This document shows positions 55,901 through 64,000 of a DNA stretch of 64,000 nucleotides, one piece after another. Made by a program: the position numbers and the translations under genes. The stretch comes from Coprobacter sp. (lineage in GTDB: Bacteria > Bacteroidota > Bacteroidia > Bacteroidales > UBA11471). The notes below the pieces were generated by a model. The model was not told the DNA's origin. It did not search any database and worked only from the letters and a program-made list of their open reading frames with translations. Positions within the stretch are counted from its first letter, which is position 1, and the number at the start of each line of letters is the position of its first letter. The stretch lies in NCBI GenBank assembly GCA_017462265.1, contig JAFTRN010000039.1, positions 21,573 through 85,572 of the forward strand, written 5' to 3'.

Positions 55901-57735
55901 TCTCGACCTACATCGCCGCCGATCTATCGGGGAAATACCCCTATGTCGATGGACATATCACTCTCGACTCCACATTCTACGACAAAGGGTATGTAGGCGA
56001 TATTGCCCTCACATTGAACTATCGGCAACCCTCCGCCACACTGATGCAGATAAAATCGGCCTTGGCGGTAGATTCTGTTGAAGCCCTATCGGTAAACGCC
56101 TCATACGATACCGATACCCTCGCCCTGTCACCTATAGACGCTTCGATAGATATACCCGGTATTCCGCTACGCCTCGCCAACGCGTTTGTCGATGGCGATA
56201 TGCTACGTCTTGCCGGTATGTTGCAAGGCGATATTACGGTAAAAGGTCGTGCCGACAAACCTCAAATCGACGGAGATATAGAGATTATCGATGGAGCGAT
56301 AGATGTACCGATGATCGGTGCCAAATACACCCTATCGTCACCCTCGAAAATGTCGATGCACGGCGATATGGCCGGTATCGATACATTCGCCATCATGGGC
56401 CCCAACAACCGACCGCTGTCGATAAAGGGCAAAGTAAATCTCACCGATATAGCTCGTCCATACGTAGATGCATCGATAGTCGGGAACGACTTCGAGGTAT
56501 TCAACGTAAAGAAAAACAAAACTTCAATGCTCTATGGAGTAGCCTCGGCCGATATAAACCTCTCGGCCAAAGGATATACCGACGCATTGCTGTTACGTGG
56601 AAATGTAGATCTGCTCAATGGCACCGAGGCCACTTATGTACTGCGCGACAACTCGTCGCTTCCCGGTGTGAGCGACTATGGCGATATGGTGACATTCACC
56701 AAGTTTGCCGACACGACCGAAGCCACCACCAATCTGCCCCTGCGTAAAGTATCGGGTATGGATATGCTGGTAAACGTGGATATAGGTAACGCCGTGGATT
56801 TATCGGTAGAACTCACTCCCGACGGAAACAGCTATATCGACCTGCAAGGTGGTGGCAGCCTCACCTACTCGATGAACGATCTCGGCGACAACCGATTTAC
56901 CGGACGATATGAATTATCAGGTGGAACCGTTTGTTACACCCCGCCGCTCATCGGCGAAAAATTATTTTCTATAAAAGAGGGTAGTGCCGTGGTATGGGAA
57001 GGCGATATTGCCAGTCCGTCGCTCGACATCACCGCTATCGACAAACTGCAAATAGGCGTCACATCGGGCAACAGTACCCGTAACGTGCAATTCAACGTAT
57101 CGATAACCATTGCCGGTACGCTCGAAAACCTCTCGATAATCTTCGACGTGGCAGCCCCCGGCGATATGGCTATACAGAACGAATTGACCGCCATGACCGC
57201 CGAACAGCGCGCATCGCAAGCCATGAGCTTGTTGGTATATAATATGTACACCGGCCCCGGAGCCTCATCGCAAGGCGACCTGTTCTCGGGCAATCCGTTG
57301 AATCAATTCCTGCAAAACGAGTTGAACAAATGGTCACGCAACAACCTCAAAGGCGTAGATCTCAGTTTCGGTATAAACAGTCGCGACGAAGCCGATGGAA
57401 GCACCCACACAGACTATTCATATAAGCTATCCAAGAAACTGTTTAACGATCGCATACGCATCGTTATCGGCGGCAGCTACAGCCCCGACGACAATTCGGC
57501 CGATGCACTGAAACAAAACCTTGTAGAGGATATAGCATTGGAATATTTCCTCGACAAACGCGATAATATGTTGCTCAAAATATTCCGTCATACCGGCCAA
57601 GAGAGTATTCTCGAAGGAGAAGTGACCAAGACCGGCGTGGGATTTGCCGTGCGTAAAAAACTTGCCAAACTTTCAGACCTGTTTCGCCGCTCGAGTAAAC
57701 AACAAAAGACATCTACACAAACTCCGAAACCGTGA
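52999..57735 (+). CDS. TamB-like translocation/assembly protein
   Basis: 1578 residues. N-terminal signal anchor (~8-31, LSLALASLIGLVVLVLALLY), then a very long beta-rich periplasmic region of AsmA/TamB type and the C-terminal DUF490 domain (~1180-1530; LTPDGNSYIDLQGGGSLTYS, ELSGGTVCYTPPLIGEKLFS). TamB spans the periplasm and pairs with a TamA/BamA-type barrel to deliver outer-membrane proteins or lipids. Its last bases overlap the barrel gene (GTGA), confirming the pair. The C-terminus has a Lys/Gln/Thr-rich tail. Confidence 0.9.
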   Translation: MSKRIIKYLSLALASLIGLVVLVLALLYVPPVQRSAVRWACNAFSDDTMRITVGDFRLRFPLTLDIADAAIVQAGDTMCAVGAFHTEVSIPPLIRLQAVVPELSLRRVVFNMSDSTGFTFGVRAEEASLLQVSARLRTEEAEVALLRLSGGSVFMRTGVSATTAPEPADTTTTSEPLDWKLGITRIELADISYDMQSSYAESYLSTRVEQIGIAHTGVDLGTQFVTVDTLALRGAGVSYIIDTTAVIPISTDTIAPTESDTTALPWTIQASTVRLSDTEVIYGNRNHTPGKGLDTEYIQLYDINIALDSVYNRGADIAVRLSQLSLRERSGLTIRQGNVRFSMNSEAIEADEFSLATNHSRITADVYADAGVMSTDSNAHIAVALDVTAGLADAILYDPSLAEIINKLPFDTLLLDTRLSGTLGDLQLQRLYAEMPHHADILLQGAVQSATAIDSLKARIDLTAHLNRLGFVTGLLGDAVEEQVSIPDSILLQAAVDFSNEQYADAQLNVDLASARLAVDAGYRFPDTAYRAKIDISSFPLSKFLPREALGLLSMSLTAAGEGTDPFSPQMHAQADLCIDTVDYGGYRYNDMCLSAILDKSEITGKIKSDDSAIRLDMDIAGKLSHDEYKAQITGVIDNADLKTARLTDDSITVSTRIDIEAYANTNNEYTLRSRLENLKLHLLDTDASYEYFTATADVLHDSLDARIDMPGLRFSFLSPTGLDTLLARLTTVTDTLQYAIDSMTIAPKALCDNMPYYEMQGEIVPEQLVEKILADNGLKIGSVVLSSAHDDGRPLEFTTEVQEIAMSSMIIDTLSVALRQNDDSVRYAVRVGNRPETSEMLASAGISGYIAPQELLVALRQQNQAGEQSLMLDIDAFLRDSLVHVTLLPEHPTLGMPHWTLNSDNYIDYYFDGRLAANLEMARAPQSLSLQSGAHPGADTIYLDIRNLDVESILQTFPGMPPVKSYLSTYIAADLSGKYPYVDGHITLDSTFYDKGYVGDIALTLNYRQPSATLMQIKSALAVDSVEALSVNASYDTDTLALSPIDASIDIPGIPLRLANAFVDGDMLRLAGMLQGDITVKGRADKPQIDGDIEIIDGAIDVPMIGAKYTLSSPSKMSMHGDMAGIDTFAIMGPNNRPLSIKGKVNLTDIARPYVDASIVGNDFEVFNVKKNKTSMLYGVASADINLSAKGYTDALLLRGNVDLLNGTEATYVLRDNSSLPGVSDYGDMVTFTKFADTTEATTNLPLRKVSGMDMLVNVDIGNAVDLSVELTPDGNSYIDLQGGGSLTYSMNDLGDNRFTGRYELSGGTVCYTPPLIGEKLFSIKEGSAVVWEGDIASPSLDITAIDKLQIGVTSGNSTRNVQFNVSITIAGTLENLSIIFDVAAPGDMAIQNELTAMTAEQRASQAMSLLVYNMYTGPGASSQGDLFSGNPLNQFLQNELNKWSRNNLKGVDLSFGINSRDEADGSTHTDYSYKLSKKLFNDRIRIVIGGSYSPDDNSADALKQNLVEDIALEYFLDKRDNMLLKIFRHTGQESILEGEVTKTGVGFAVRKKLAKLSDLFRRSSKQQKTSTQTPKP

Positions 57736-60032
57736 AAAGATACCTCATCATATTACTATTCCCGCTACTACTCATCGGTTGCGACACCACCAGCCGGCTC
57801 GGTGAGGGCGAGGTGCTATATACCGGCGTGAAAAAGATGCGTATAGAGCCGCAAGAGAAAGGGGTAAAACTCGATGGTGATGTAGAAAGCGCGGTAAAAG
57901 AGGCCTTGACCGTAAAGCCCAATAATGCGCTGTACAGTCCCTATGTGCGATGGCCGTTCCCATTCGGGCTGTGGGTATATACCCATGTCACCCCCAAAAA
58001 AGAGAAGGGCTTCAAGCATTGGTTTTACGAGAAATTCGCTAAAAAACCGGTTTTGATTTCAACCGTACAACCCGACTTGCGTACTGCCGTCGTACCCGAT
58101 ATATTAGCCAATTACGGATATTTCGGCTCTACTGCATCGTATAAACTGCTCTACAATAAAAAGAATCCTAAAAAGGCCCGTATCGACTATACCGTAACCT
58201 ACGGTATCCCCTATCGATACTCGTCGATAGAGTTTCCCCTGCCGGTCGGTCCACTCACCTCGCTTATCGACTCTACCCGCCACGCCAGTCTGTTGCACGA
58301 GGGAGATATATACAATGCCGAGACCTTATCGGCCGAACGCGACCGCATCACCAACGTGCTGCGCAACAACGGATACTACTTTTTCCGCCCCGACTACATC
58401 GCCTATCAGGCCGACACCACACAACAACCCTACAAGGCCGCCATGCGCATACAGGTGCGTAGCAACACGCCACCCGAGGCTTTACACACCTATCGGGTAG
58501 GCAAGGTAGCTATCGATATAAAAAGTGCTTCGGGTAAAGGTGAAACCGATACTACCCACTTGCAGAATATCACCTTGACATATCAAAATCCGTTAAAGGT
58601 GCGTCGCAAAATACTCGAGCGAAACATATCCTTGAAAACCGGCGAGTTATACACCCTCGACCGCCAGAGCGAATCGCTCAACCGACTGGTACGTATGGGG
58701 GTATTCCGCTATGTAAATCTGAATGTCTCGCAACCCGACTCCACATCGAACGACCTGCTGGATATCACGCTCGACGCCGAAATGGACACTCCGATGGAGG
58801 CTTGGTTCGAGGCCAACGTCACCTCATCGACCAATAGTTTCATTGGTCCGGGTGCAATTTTCGGATTAGCGCATAAAAACATATTTGGAGGGGGCGAACG
58901 ACTGTCGCTCGAACTCTCGGGTTCATACGAATGGCAGACCGGTAGAGGTAATTCCGACAAGAAAAAGTCGCTACTTAACTCTTACGAATTTGGGGTAAAA
59001 GCCTCTCTCACCTTCCCCCGTATGCTCCCCGGCAAACTATTTTGGGACAGTTACATCGAACGAAAATTTGGTGGAAAAACGACCTTCCAATTAGGCGCCG
59101 AGTTACTGAATCGGCCGCAATACTTCCGTATGCTGTCGCTCAATCTATCGGCATCGTTGGATTTCCAAACGTCGAAATCGAGTTTTCACACCATACATCT
59201 GCCCAAGATAGGCTATAATTACTTGTTCAACTCCACCGCATCATTCGATAGCACCCTCGCCGAAAATCCGGCTATAGCTTTGAGTTTCAAAAACCAACTG
59301 ATACCGGTTATCGGATACACCTACCGCTACGACAAATATTTCGGTTACAAAGATGGTAATCACATCTACTGGCAGACCTCCGTATCTACGGCCGGAAATC
59401 TCTTGGGGGGAGTTATATCGGGAAGCAACGGCCATAAGAAATTTCTCAACATACCCTTCTCGCAGTTTGTGAAAGGTACGACCGATTTCAGATATTATCG
59501 ACGCTTATGGGCCGACGCCTGGCTGGCGACACGTCTGTCGGTGGGCGCAGGGTGGGCTTATGGCAACTCTACCGTGCTGCCCTACAGCGAGCAATTCTAC
59601 ATCGGGGGTGCCAACAGCATCAGAGCATTTACCATACGCTCGGTGGGACCGGGTAGTTACGCGCCTCCGGCCGACGACACCGACGCCTATCTCGACCAGA
59701 CCGGTAATTTCAAGCTCGAAGCCAACATCGAGCTGCGAATACCGCTTTTGGGCGGACTGCAAGGGGCGGTATTTCTCGATGCCGGTAATATATGGTTGCT
59801 CAAAGCCGAAGAAAATAGGCCCGGTGGTACTCTCAACGGAAAAACCTTCTTGAAAGACATCGCTCTCGGTACCGGTATAGGACTGCGATATGATATTACG
59901 TTCCTTATAATCCGCGCCGACTTAGGTATAGGTCTGCACGCCCCCTACAACAACGACCGCCCCCGATATTACAATATGGATAGTTTCGGCAAAAGCCTTG
60001 CTTTCCACCTCGCCATCGGCTATCCATTCTGA
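57732..60032 (+). CDS. TamL: lipoprotein BamA/TamA-family outer-membrane protein
   Basis: 766 residues. The signal peptide ends in lipobox LIGC (Cys ~16), so the barrel protein is lipid-anchored, as known for the Bacteroidetes TamL group. N-terminal POTRA-like repeats (~20-330; GVPYRYS-like region, KTGELYTLDRQSESLNRLVR) are followed by a 16-strand-type barrel (~360-766) with the conserved FYIGGANSIRAF (VRGF-like) motif and a final GYPF. Starts with GTG, overlapping tamB by 4 bp. It works with TamB. Confidence 0.9.
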   Translation: MKRYLIILLFPLLLIGCDTTSRLGEGEVLYTGVKKMRIEPQEKGVKLDGDVESAVKEALTVKPNNALYSPYVRWPFPFGLWVYTHVTPKKEKGFKHWFYEKFAKKPVLISTVQPDLRTAVVPDILANYGYFGSTASYKLLYNKKNPKKARIDYTVTYGIPYRYSSIEFPLPVGPLTSLIDSTRHASLLHEGDIYNAETLSAERDRITNVLRNNGYYFFRPDYIAYQADTTQQPYKAAMRIQVRSNTPPEALHTYRVGKVAIDIKSASGKGETDTTHLQNITLTYQNPLKVRRKILERNISLKTGELYTLDRQSESLNRLVRMGVFRYVNLNVSQPDSTSNDLLDITLDAEMDTPMEAWFEANVTSSTNSFIGPGAIFGLAHKNIFGGGERLSLELSGSYEWQTGRGNSDKKKSLLNSYEFGVKASLTFPRMLPGKLFWDSYIERKFGGKTTFQLGAELLNRPQYFRMLSLNLSASLDFQTSKSSFHTIHLPKIGYNYLFNSTASFDSTLAENPAIALSFKNQLIPVIGYTYRYDKYFGYKDGNHIYWQTSVSTAGNLLGGVISGSNGHKKFLNIPFSQFVKGTTDFRYYRRLWADAWLATRLSVGAGWAYGNSTVLPYSEQFYIGGANSIRAFTIRSVGPGSYAPPADDTDAYLDQTGNFKLEANIELRIPLLGGLQGAVFLDAGNIWLLKAEENRPGGTLNGKTFLKDIALGTGIGLRYDITFLIIRADLGIGLHAPYNNDRPRYYNMDSFGKSLAFHLAIGYPF

Positions 60033-60048
60033 TTTAGAAACTGCTTAA

Positions 60049-63000
60049 CTATACCGGGGTGGTGGCGAGAATATCTTGCAGTATCTCCATGCCGCACTTC
60101 ACGCTATCGACCTGTGTAATGGCGATAGAACGACGCCCCTTGATCTCGCGCAACTGACAGCGACGCGGGTATTGTTGCAAATAGGCTATAATCTTGCCGA
60201 ACGAGGGTGATTGGAAATAGTGCGAACTGTCGTCGGGCATGAAATAGAGCAACATCTTGGACTGTTTCAAGACGACCTTTTCGAGACCGAGCTGTTTGGC
60301 CATACGTCGCAAGGTGACGACGCGTATCAGTTCCTCGCCCTCATGGGGTATGCGACCGAAACGGTCGCGCAGACGAGCCGAGAAATTCTGTATATCACTC
60401 TCTTTTTCCATATTATCGAGTTCCTGATAGAGCGATATACGTTCGGCCGCACCGGGGATATAATCCTCGGGGAACAGCAGTTCGAGGTCCGACTCTATCT
60501 GACAGTCGGTGACGTAAGTTTCCTGCTCATCGTCGGGCGTATTAGAGGCATAGAGGTCGCTGAACTCTTCGTTTTTCAACTCCAACACCGCCTCTTTCAA
60601 TATTTTTTGATAGGTTTCATAGCCCAGATCGGCTATAAATCCGCTCTGCTCCGCTCCCAACAAATTTCCCGCACCGCGTATATCAAGATCCTGCATAGCG
60701 ATATGGATACCGCTACCCAGTTCTGAGAAGCTCTCTATGGCCTGCAATCGGCGACGCGCATCGGCGGTAAGTTCGCGCATCGGCGGTGTAAGCAGGTAGC
60801 AGAAGGCCTTTTTATTGCTACGGCCTACGCGTCCGCGCAACTGATGTAACTCGCTCAATCCGAAATTCTGAGCGTTGTTGATAATTATCGTGTTGGTGTT
60901 GGGCATATCCACGCCCGACTCGATAATAGTCGTGGCTATAAGCACATCATACTCGTAATCGGCAAATCCCAATATGGCTCGTTCCAGTTCCTCGGGGTCC
61001 ATCTGTCCATGCCCCACAATCGTGCGAGCTCCGGGGGCCAACCTGTGCACAAGGCGCTCCAACTCATAGAGTTGCTGTATGCGATTGCTTATAATGAACA
61101 CCTGTCCGTTACGGCTCAACTCAAAATTTACCGCCTCACGTATAATATCTTCATTGAAATTATGTACCTCGGTCTGTATGGGATAGCGATTGGGGGGCGG
61201 CGTGGTGATGGCCGACAGGTCTCTTGCCCCCATCAGCGAGAATTGCAGAGTGCGGGGTATAGGAGTGGCCGACATGGTGAGCGTATCGACATTTACACGC
61301 ATCTGTTTCAGCTTTTCTTTCACCGCTACGCCGAATTTCTGTTCCTCGTCGATTACAAGCAGGCCGAGGTCTTTGAATTTCACATCTTTGCCTATCAATC
61401 GGTGCGTACCGATAACAATATTGACCGAGCCGTCGGCCAGCCCGGCAAGTGTCTCCTTGATTTGGGCCGACGAACGCGCCCTGCTCAAATAGGATATTTT
61501 CACGGGAAACTCTTTCAAACGCTCACTGAAGGTCTGGTAATGCTGAAATGCCAATACCGTGGTGGGCACCAACACGGCCACCTGCTTGTTGTCGCAAGCG
61601 GCTTTGAATGCGGCCCGTATGGCTATCTCGGTCTTTCCAAATCCCACATCACCACATATCAACCTATCCATGGGACGATCGCGCTCCATATCGGCCTTGA
61701 CCTCGGCCGTGGATTTCAACTGGTCGGGGGTGTCTTCGTATATAAACGAGGCCTCGAGCTCGTGTTGCATAAAGGTATCGGGCGAGAACGAAAAGCCCTT
61801 TTCGTTACAACGTCGGGCATAGAGCTTGATGAGATCGCGAGCAATATCCTTCATTTTGCTCTTGGTCTTCTCTTTCATGCGCTCCCACGCCCCGGTACCC
61901 AACTTATTGACACGAGGGGGCACACCCTCTTTGGCCCGATATTTGGCCAACTTATGCAGCGAATGTATGCTCACAAACAGTATATCATCGTTGGCGTAGA
62001 TAAGCTTTATGACCTCTTGCATGGTACCATTCATCTCAGTGCGGAACAAGCCGCCAAATTTGCCCACCCCGTGATCGATATGCACGATATAATCGCCTAC
62101 CTCGAACTGGCGCAACTCTTTGAGCGATAGCGCCAATTTTCCCGAGCGGGCTTTTTCACTACGTAAACGATACTTATGATAACGGTCGAAAATCTGATGG
62201 TCGGTGAAGAAACAAATCTTCAATTCTCGGTCGATAAATCCCTCATGCAACGTCTTGATGACCGGCGTGAAGGGTATATCATCGCCACGGTCCTCAAAAA
62301 TATGGGCTATGCGTTGCGTCTGTTTTTCGCTGTCGCTCAATATATTGATCGTGTAGCCGTCGCGTAATAATTCGAGAAACGACTCACTTACGAAATCGAA
62401 ATTTTTACGATAGACCGGCTGCGGGGCACAATTGAATTCGAGCCGACTCGCCGACTTGCCCTCTATGGATTTTGGTCCGTAATCGATACGTTTGAAATCG
62501 AGTATTTTACGAGCGAACTCCTCTACATCGATTACCCGCTCTTTCACATTCATATCCCCCTCCTCGGTGATAAGCAACTGCTGAGCAAGCGACTCGGTCG
62601 ATATATGGCGCATGCGTTCCAATACCCACGGAAGGTCTTTTACCGCCAGCAACGTATCGGCCGCAATGAATTGCAACAACGATATACCATTGTCGTTGCT
62701 CAGTTGCAAATCGGGAATCACCGCTATCTCATCGACAGGGTCTTGCGATAGTTGGGTATCGATATTAAAGGCTCGTATGCTCTCTATCTCATCGCCGAAG
62801 GTATCGATGCGATAGGGCAAGTCCGACGAGAAAGAATACACATCGATAATGCTTCCGCGCAGGGCAAACTGGCCCGGCTCATAGACATAATCGACACGTT
62901 CGAATCCATATTCGATAAGGAAATCGGCTATTGTCGTAATATCGCACTTGGTGCCTCGCTTCACCCGCAGCGTATTCTTATCCAGCTCCTCGTTATCGGC

Positions 63001-63396
63001 CACTTTCTCACACAAGGCATCGGGATATGTTACCACTATCAGCGGTGTAGCCGACTGTTGCAGGCGATTTATCGTGTCGGTGCGCAATATTTCGGCGGCA
63101 GGGTCGGGCTGTCCGTATTTCAACGCCCGTTTATATCCCGATGGGAAGAAAGCCACCTGCTCATCGCCCCTTATCTGCGTGAGGTCGTGATAGAGATAGC
63201 CGGCCTCCTCGGCATCATTGGCTATGAGTAGCGACGTCGTGCCACAATCGGGCAGAATGGCCAACAACAAAGCCGTAGCACTACCTTGCAGCCCGGTGAT
63301 GTGTAACCGTTGCTGCTTACGATTTTGCACAAAACCCTGCAACGCCTTGCGACGAGCAGGCGTGAGGAAAGTGGTATATAACGATTGTAATTCCAT
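60049..63396 (-). CDS. mfd: Transcription-repair coupling factor Mfd
   Basis: 1115 residues. Removes RNA polymerase stalled at DNA lesions and recruits UvrA. N-terminal UvrB-like region (~1-330), the RNA polymerase-binding domain (~430-500; LRQFEVGDYIVHIDHGVGKF), the RecG-like helicase with GDVGFGKTEIAIRAAF (~590-605) and VIDEEQKFGV (~690-699), and the C-terminal D7 domain. Length is close to the family norm. The 5' leader contains a long repeat. Confidence 0.95.
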   Translation of the reverse strand: MELQSLYTTFLTPARRKALQGFVQNRKQQRLHITGLQGSATALLLAILPDCGTTSLLIANDAEEAGYLYHDLTQIRGDEQVAFFPSGYKRALKYGQPDPAAEILRTDTINRLQQSATPLIVVTYPDALCEKVADNEELDKNTLRVKRGTKCDITTIADFLIEYGFERVDYVYEPGQFALRGSIIDVYSFSSDLPYRIDTFGDEIESIRAFNIDTQLSQDPVDEIAVIPDLQLSNDNGISLLQFIAADTLLAVKDLPWVLERMRHISTESLAQQLLITEEGDMNVKERVIDVEEFARKILDFKRIDYGPKSIEGKSASRLEFNCAPQPVYRKNFDFVSESFLELLRDGYTINILSDSEKQTQRIAHIFEDRGDDIPFTPVIKTLHEGFIDRELKICFFTDHQIFDRYHKYRLRSEKARSGKLALSLKELRQFEVGDYIVHIDHGVGKFGGLFRTEMNGTMQEVIKLIYANDDILFVSIHSLHKLAKYRAKEGVPPRVNKLGTGAWERMKEKTKSKMKDIARDLIKLYARRCNEKGFSFSPDTFMQHELEASFIYEDTPDQLKSTAEVKADMERDRPMDRLICGDVGFGKTEIAIRAAFKAACDNKQVAVLVPTTVLAFQHYQTFSERLKEFPVKISYLSRARSSAQIKETLAGLADGSVNIVIGTHRLIGKDVKFKDLGLLVIDEEQKFGVAVKEKLKQMRVNVDTLTMSATPIPRTLQFSLMGARDLSAITTPPPNRYPIQTEVHNFNEDIIREAVNFELSRNGQVFIISNRIQQLYELERLVHRLAPGARTIVGHGQMDPEELERAILGFADYEYDVLIATTIIESGVDMPNTNTIIINNAQNFGLSELHQLRGRVGRSNKKAFCYLLTPPMRELTADARRRLQAIESFSELGSGIHIAMQDLDIRGAGNLLGAEQSGFIADLGYETYQKILKEAVLELKNEEFSDLYASNTPDDEQETYVTDCQIESDLELLFPEDYIPGAAERISLYQELDNMEKESDIQNFSARLRDRFGRIPHEGEELIRVVTLRRMAKQLGLEKVVLKQSKMLLYFMPDDSSHYFQSPSFGKIIAYLQQYPRRCQLREIKGRRSIAITQVDSVKCGMEILQDILATTPV

Positions 63397-63431
63397 GTAT
63401 CAATTCCGATCTACCATTAATAGCAGTGTTC

Positions 63432-63609
63432 TTAGAAGCTGTTTAGAAGACCTTACGCACCCGCATAGCGATTTGCAAACAAGTTTCAGTACATCTTGTT
63501 TGCGTCCAAATCTACGTTTCACGAGGAGCCTTAATAAGTTCCTTAGAAGCCGAAACTTTGTTTTTTTGAAGCCGTAATAATTTTTTCAAGAAAATTTTAA
63601 ACAGCTTAT
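63432..63609 (-). repeat. Long leader repeat, copy H
   Basis: About 178 bp with ends AGAAGCTGTTTAGAA and TTTTAAACAGCTTATT. Read on the minus strand it starts AATAAGCTGTTTAAAATTTT and contains ATTACGGCTTCAAAAAAAC and GTTTCGGCTTCT, as in copies A, C and G. The middle differs from copies A and D apart from GCAAACAAG. It lies between the mfd promoter and start codon. Confidence 0.78.
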
Positions 63610-63616
63610 TATTTTG

Positions 63617-63646
63617 CAAAATTAAGACATTTGACAATACCTGCAA
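63617..63646 (-). promoter_or_regulatory. Promoter of mfd
   Basis: Minus strand: TTG (63644-63646), a 19-nt spacer and TAATTTTG (63617-63624). The predicted transcript starts at the edge of repeat copy H. Confidence 0.78.
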
Positions 63647-63649
63647 AAA

Positions 63650-63860
63650 ATGATTGCTAAATCTACTATTGATACCAATCTTGCAAGGCGGTCTGGCTTG
63701 CCCCTGACTCAGAGGAGGAGCTTTGGTTTACTCGCCAGGCCTTGTCGCCGTTTTAGCACTTGTGGCCCCTTTAAATGCCTTCGTACTCGGACACTCGGGC
63801 CGAGTGTCCCTACATTGCCCGGCTTGCCACCTAACTTAGAAGGAGAGTTTTTGGGGCACA
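63650..63860. other. GC-richer non-coding block with 21-bp palindrome
   Basis: A stretch richer in G and C than the neighbouring gaps. GGACACTCGG (63789-63798) and CCGAGTGTCC (63800-63809) form a perfect 10-bp inverted repeat around one base. An open frame of 81 codons covers it, but its product (Arg/Leu/Pro-rich) looks like chance. No gene is supported. Confidence 0.45.
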
Positions 63861-63861
63861 A

Positions 63862-63892
63862 AAAAAGGAGCCGGGGTGTCCGGCTCCTTTTA
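63862..63892. terminator. Bidirectional intrinsic terminator
   Basis: AAAAAGGAGCCGG (63862-63874 region) pairs with CCGGCTCCTTTT (63880-63891). A and T runs on both sides allow use for the minus-strand gene at the window edge. Confidence 0.85.
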
Positions 63893-63915
63893 TGAGGGGT
63901 GTGATAAGGCGGGCC

Positions 63916-64000
63916 TTATTTCACAATGACTTTCTTAACTTCTACCGTTCCGTCGGTGTAAACTACCTTCACGATGTTCACGCCTTGGGTGAGGGCGGCT
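63916..64000 (-). CDS. C-terminal end of a gene with a type IX-like sorting tail (partial)
   Basis: Only the last 27 codons are inside the window. They read AALTQGVNIVKVVYTDGTVE followed by VKKVIVK and a TAA stop. The pattern 'L-x-x-G-V-x-I-V-K ... KKVIVK' resembles the final strands of type IX (Por) secretion C-terminal domains, as in the pectinesterase. The body of the gene lies beyond 64000, so its function is unknown. The terminator at 63862 follows it. Confidence 0.65.
   Translation of the reverse strand, partial: AALTQGVNIVKVVYTDGTVEVKKVIVK

Noticed and set aside
63650..63895. 81-codon open frame before the right-edge gene
   Set aside because: Product is Arg/Leu/Pro-rich without family features and the frame runs through a palindrome and a terminator.

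Overview
The window looks like chromosomal DNA of an anaerobic Bacteroidales bacterium. The evidence is the Bacteroidetes -7 box (TAnnTTTG) before many genes, Rho with a long low-complexity N-terminal extension, a complete Bat aerotolerance operon, a lipoprotein with an acidic export signal, a TamB/TamL pair, DUF4290 and DUF5063 proteins, and type IX-like C-terminal tails on pectinolytic enzymes. A Barnesiella/Coprobacter-like gut species is plausible, but the genus is a guess. Most of the window is core genome; no prophage, transposase, integrase or CRISPR array was seen.

Layout. 1-3.7 kb: 3' part of rho, then an HU-family gene overlapping an HU-transmembrane-LysM fusion gene. 3.9-12.4 kb: moxR, DUF58, a BatD-like membrane protein and batA-E. 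12.5-20.8 kb: PAP2 phosphatase, a small HTH protein, a universal stress protein, a tandemly duplicated macro-like protein, an ATP-grasp-like protein, a three-gene YtxH/holin-like cassette, a surface lipoprotein, a TPR protein and prmA. 20.9-26.5 kb (minus): yebC, pheT, an RluA-type pseudouridine synthase and cysteine synthase. 26.8-33 kb: a TPP riboswitch controlling thiD-thiS-tenI-like-thiE-thiG-thiC-thiH, closed by a terminator; thiF is absent. 33.1-36.5 kb (minus): tRNA-Ser(GGA), rimM, murA, DUF4290 and tsaB. 36.9-42 kb: ilvA, yicC, gmk, nadD, DUF5063, a DEDD exonuclease and a small membrane protein. 42-45.5 kb (minus): DUF456, lpxB, then an AT-rich LemA-like/membrane-protein pair, divergent from a WYL regulator. 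46.7-52.6 kb (minus): a multidomain pectinesterase and a PL1 pectate lyase. 53-60 kb: tamB-tamL. 60-63.4 kb (minus): mfd. The right edge cuts the 3' end of another gene with a type IX-like tail.

The most unusual signal is a family of AT-rich intergenic repeats with a two-part hairpin core (GAAGC ... GCTTC around an A/T-rich inner hairpin). It occurs as long (about 180-270 bp) and short (about 55-75 bp) forms. All eight recognisable copies have the same polarity relative to the next gene downstream, and several lie between a predicted promoter and a start codon. This suggests an oriented 5'-leader element rather than a randomly inserted MITE. Other points of note: MurA carries Asp instead of the active-site Cys; a 27-bp copy of the tRNA-Ser anticodon-arm region has its 7-nt loop exactly inverted 3.5 kb from the gene; and an 11-bp perfect inverted repeat brackets the yicC promoter and covers its start codon.

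All calls come from reading the sequence and from family knowledge. No database search was run.
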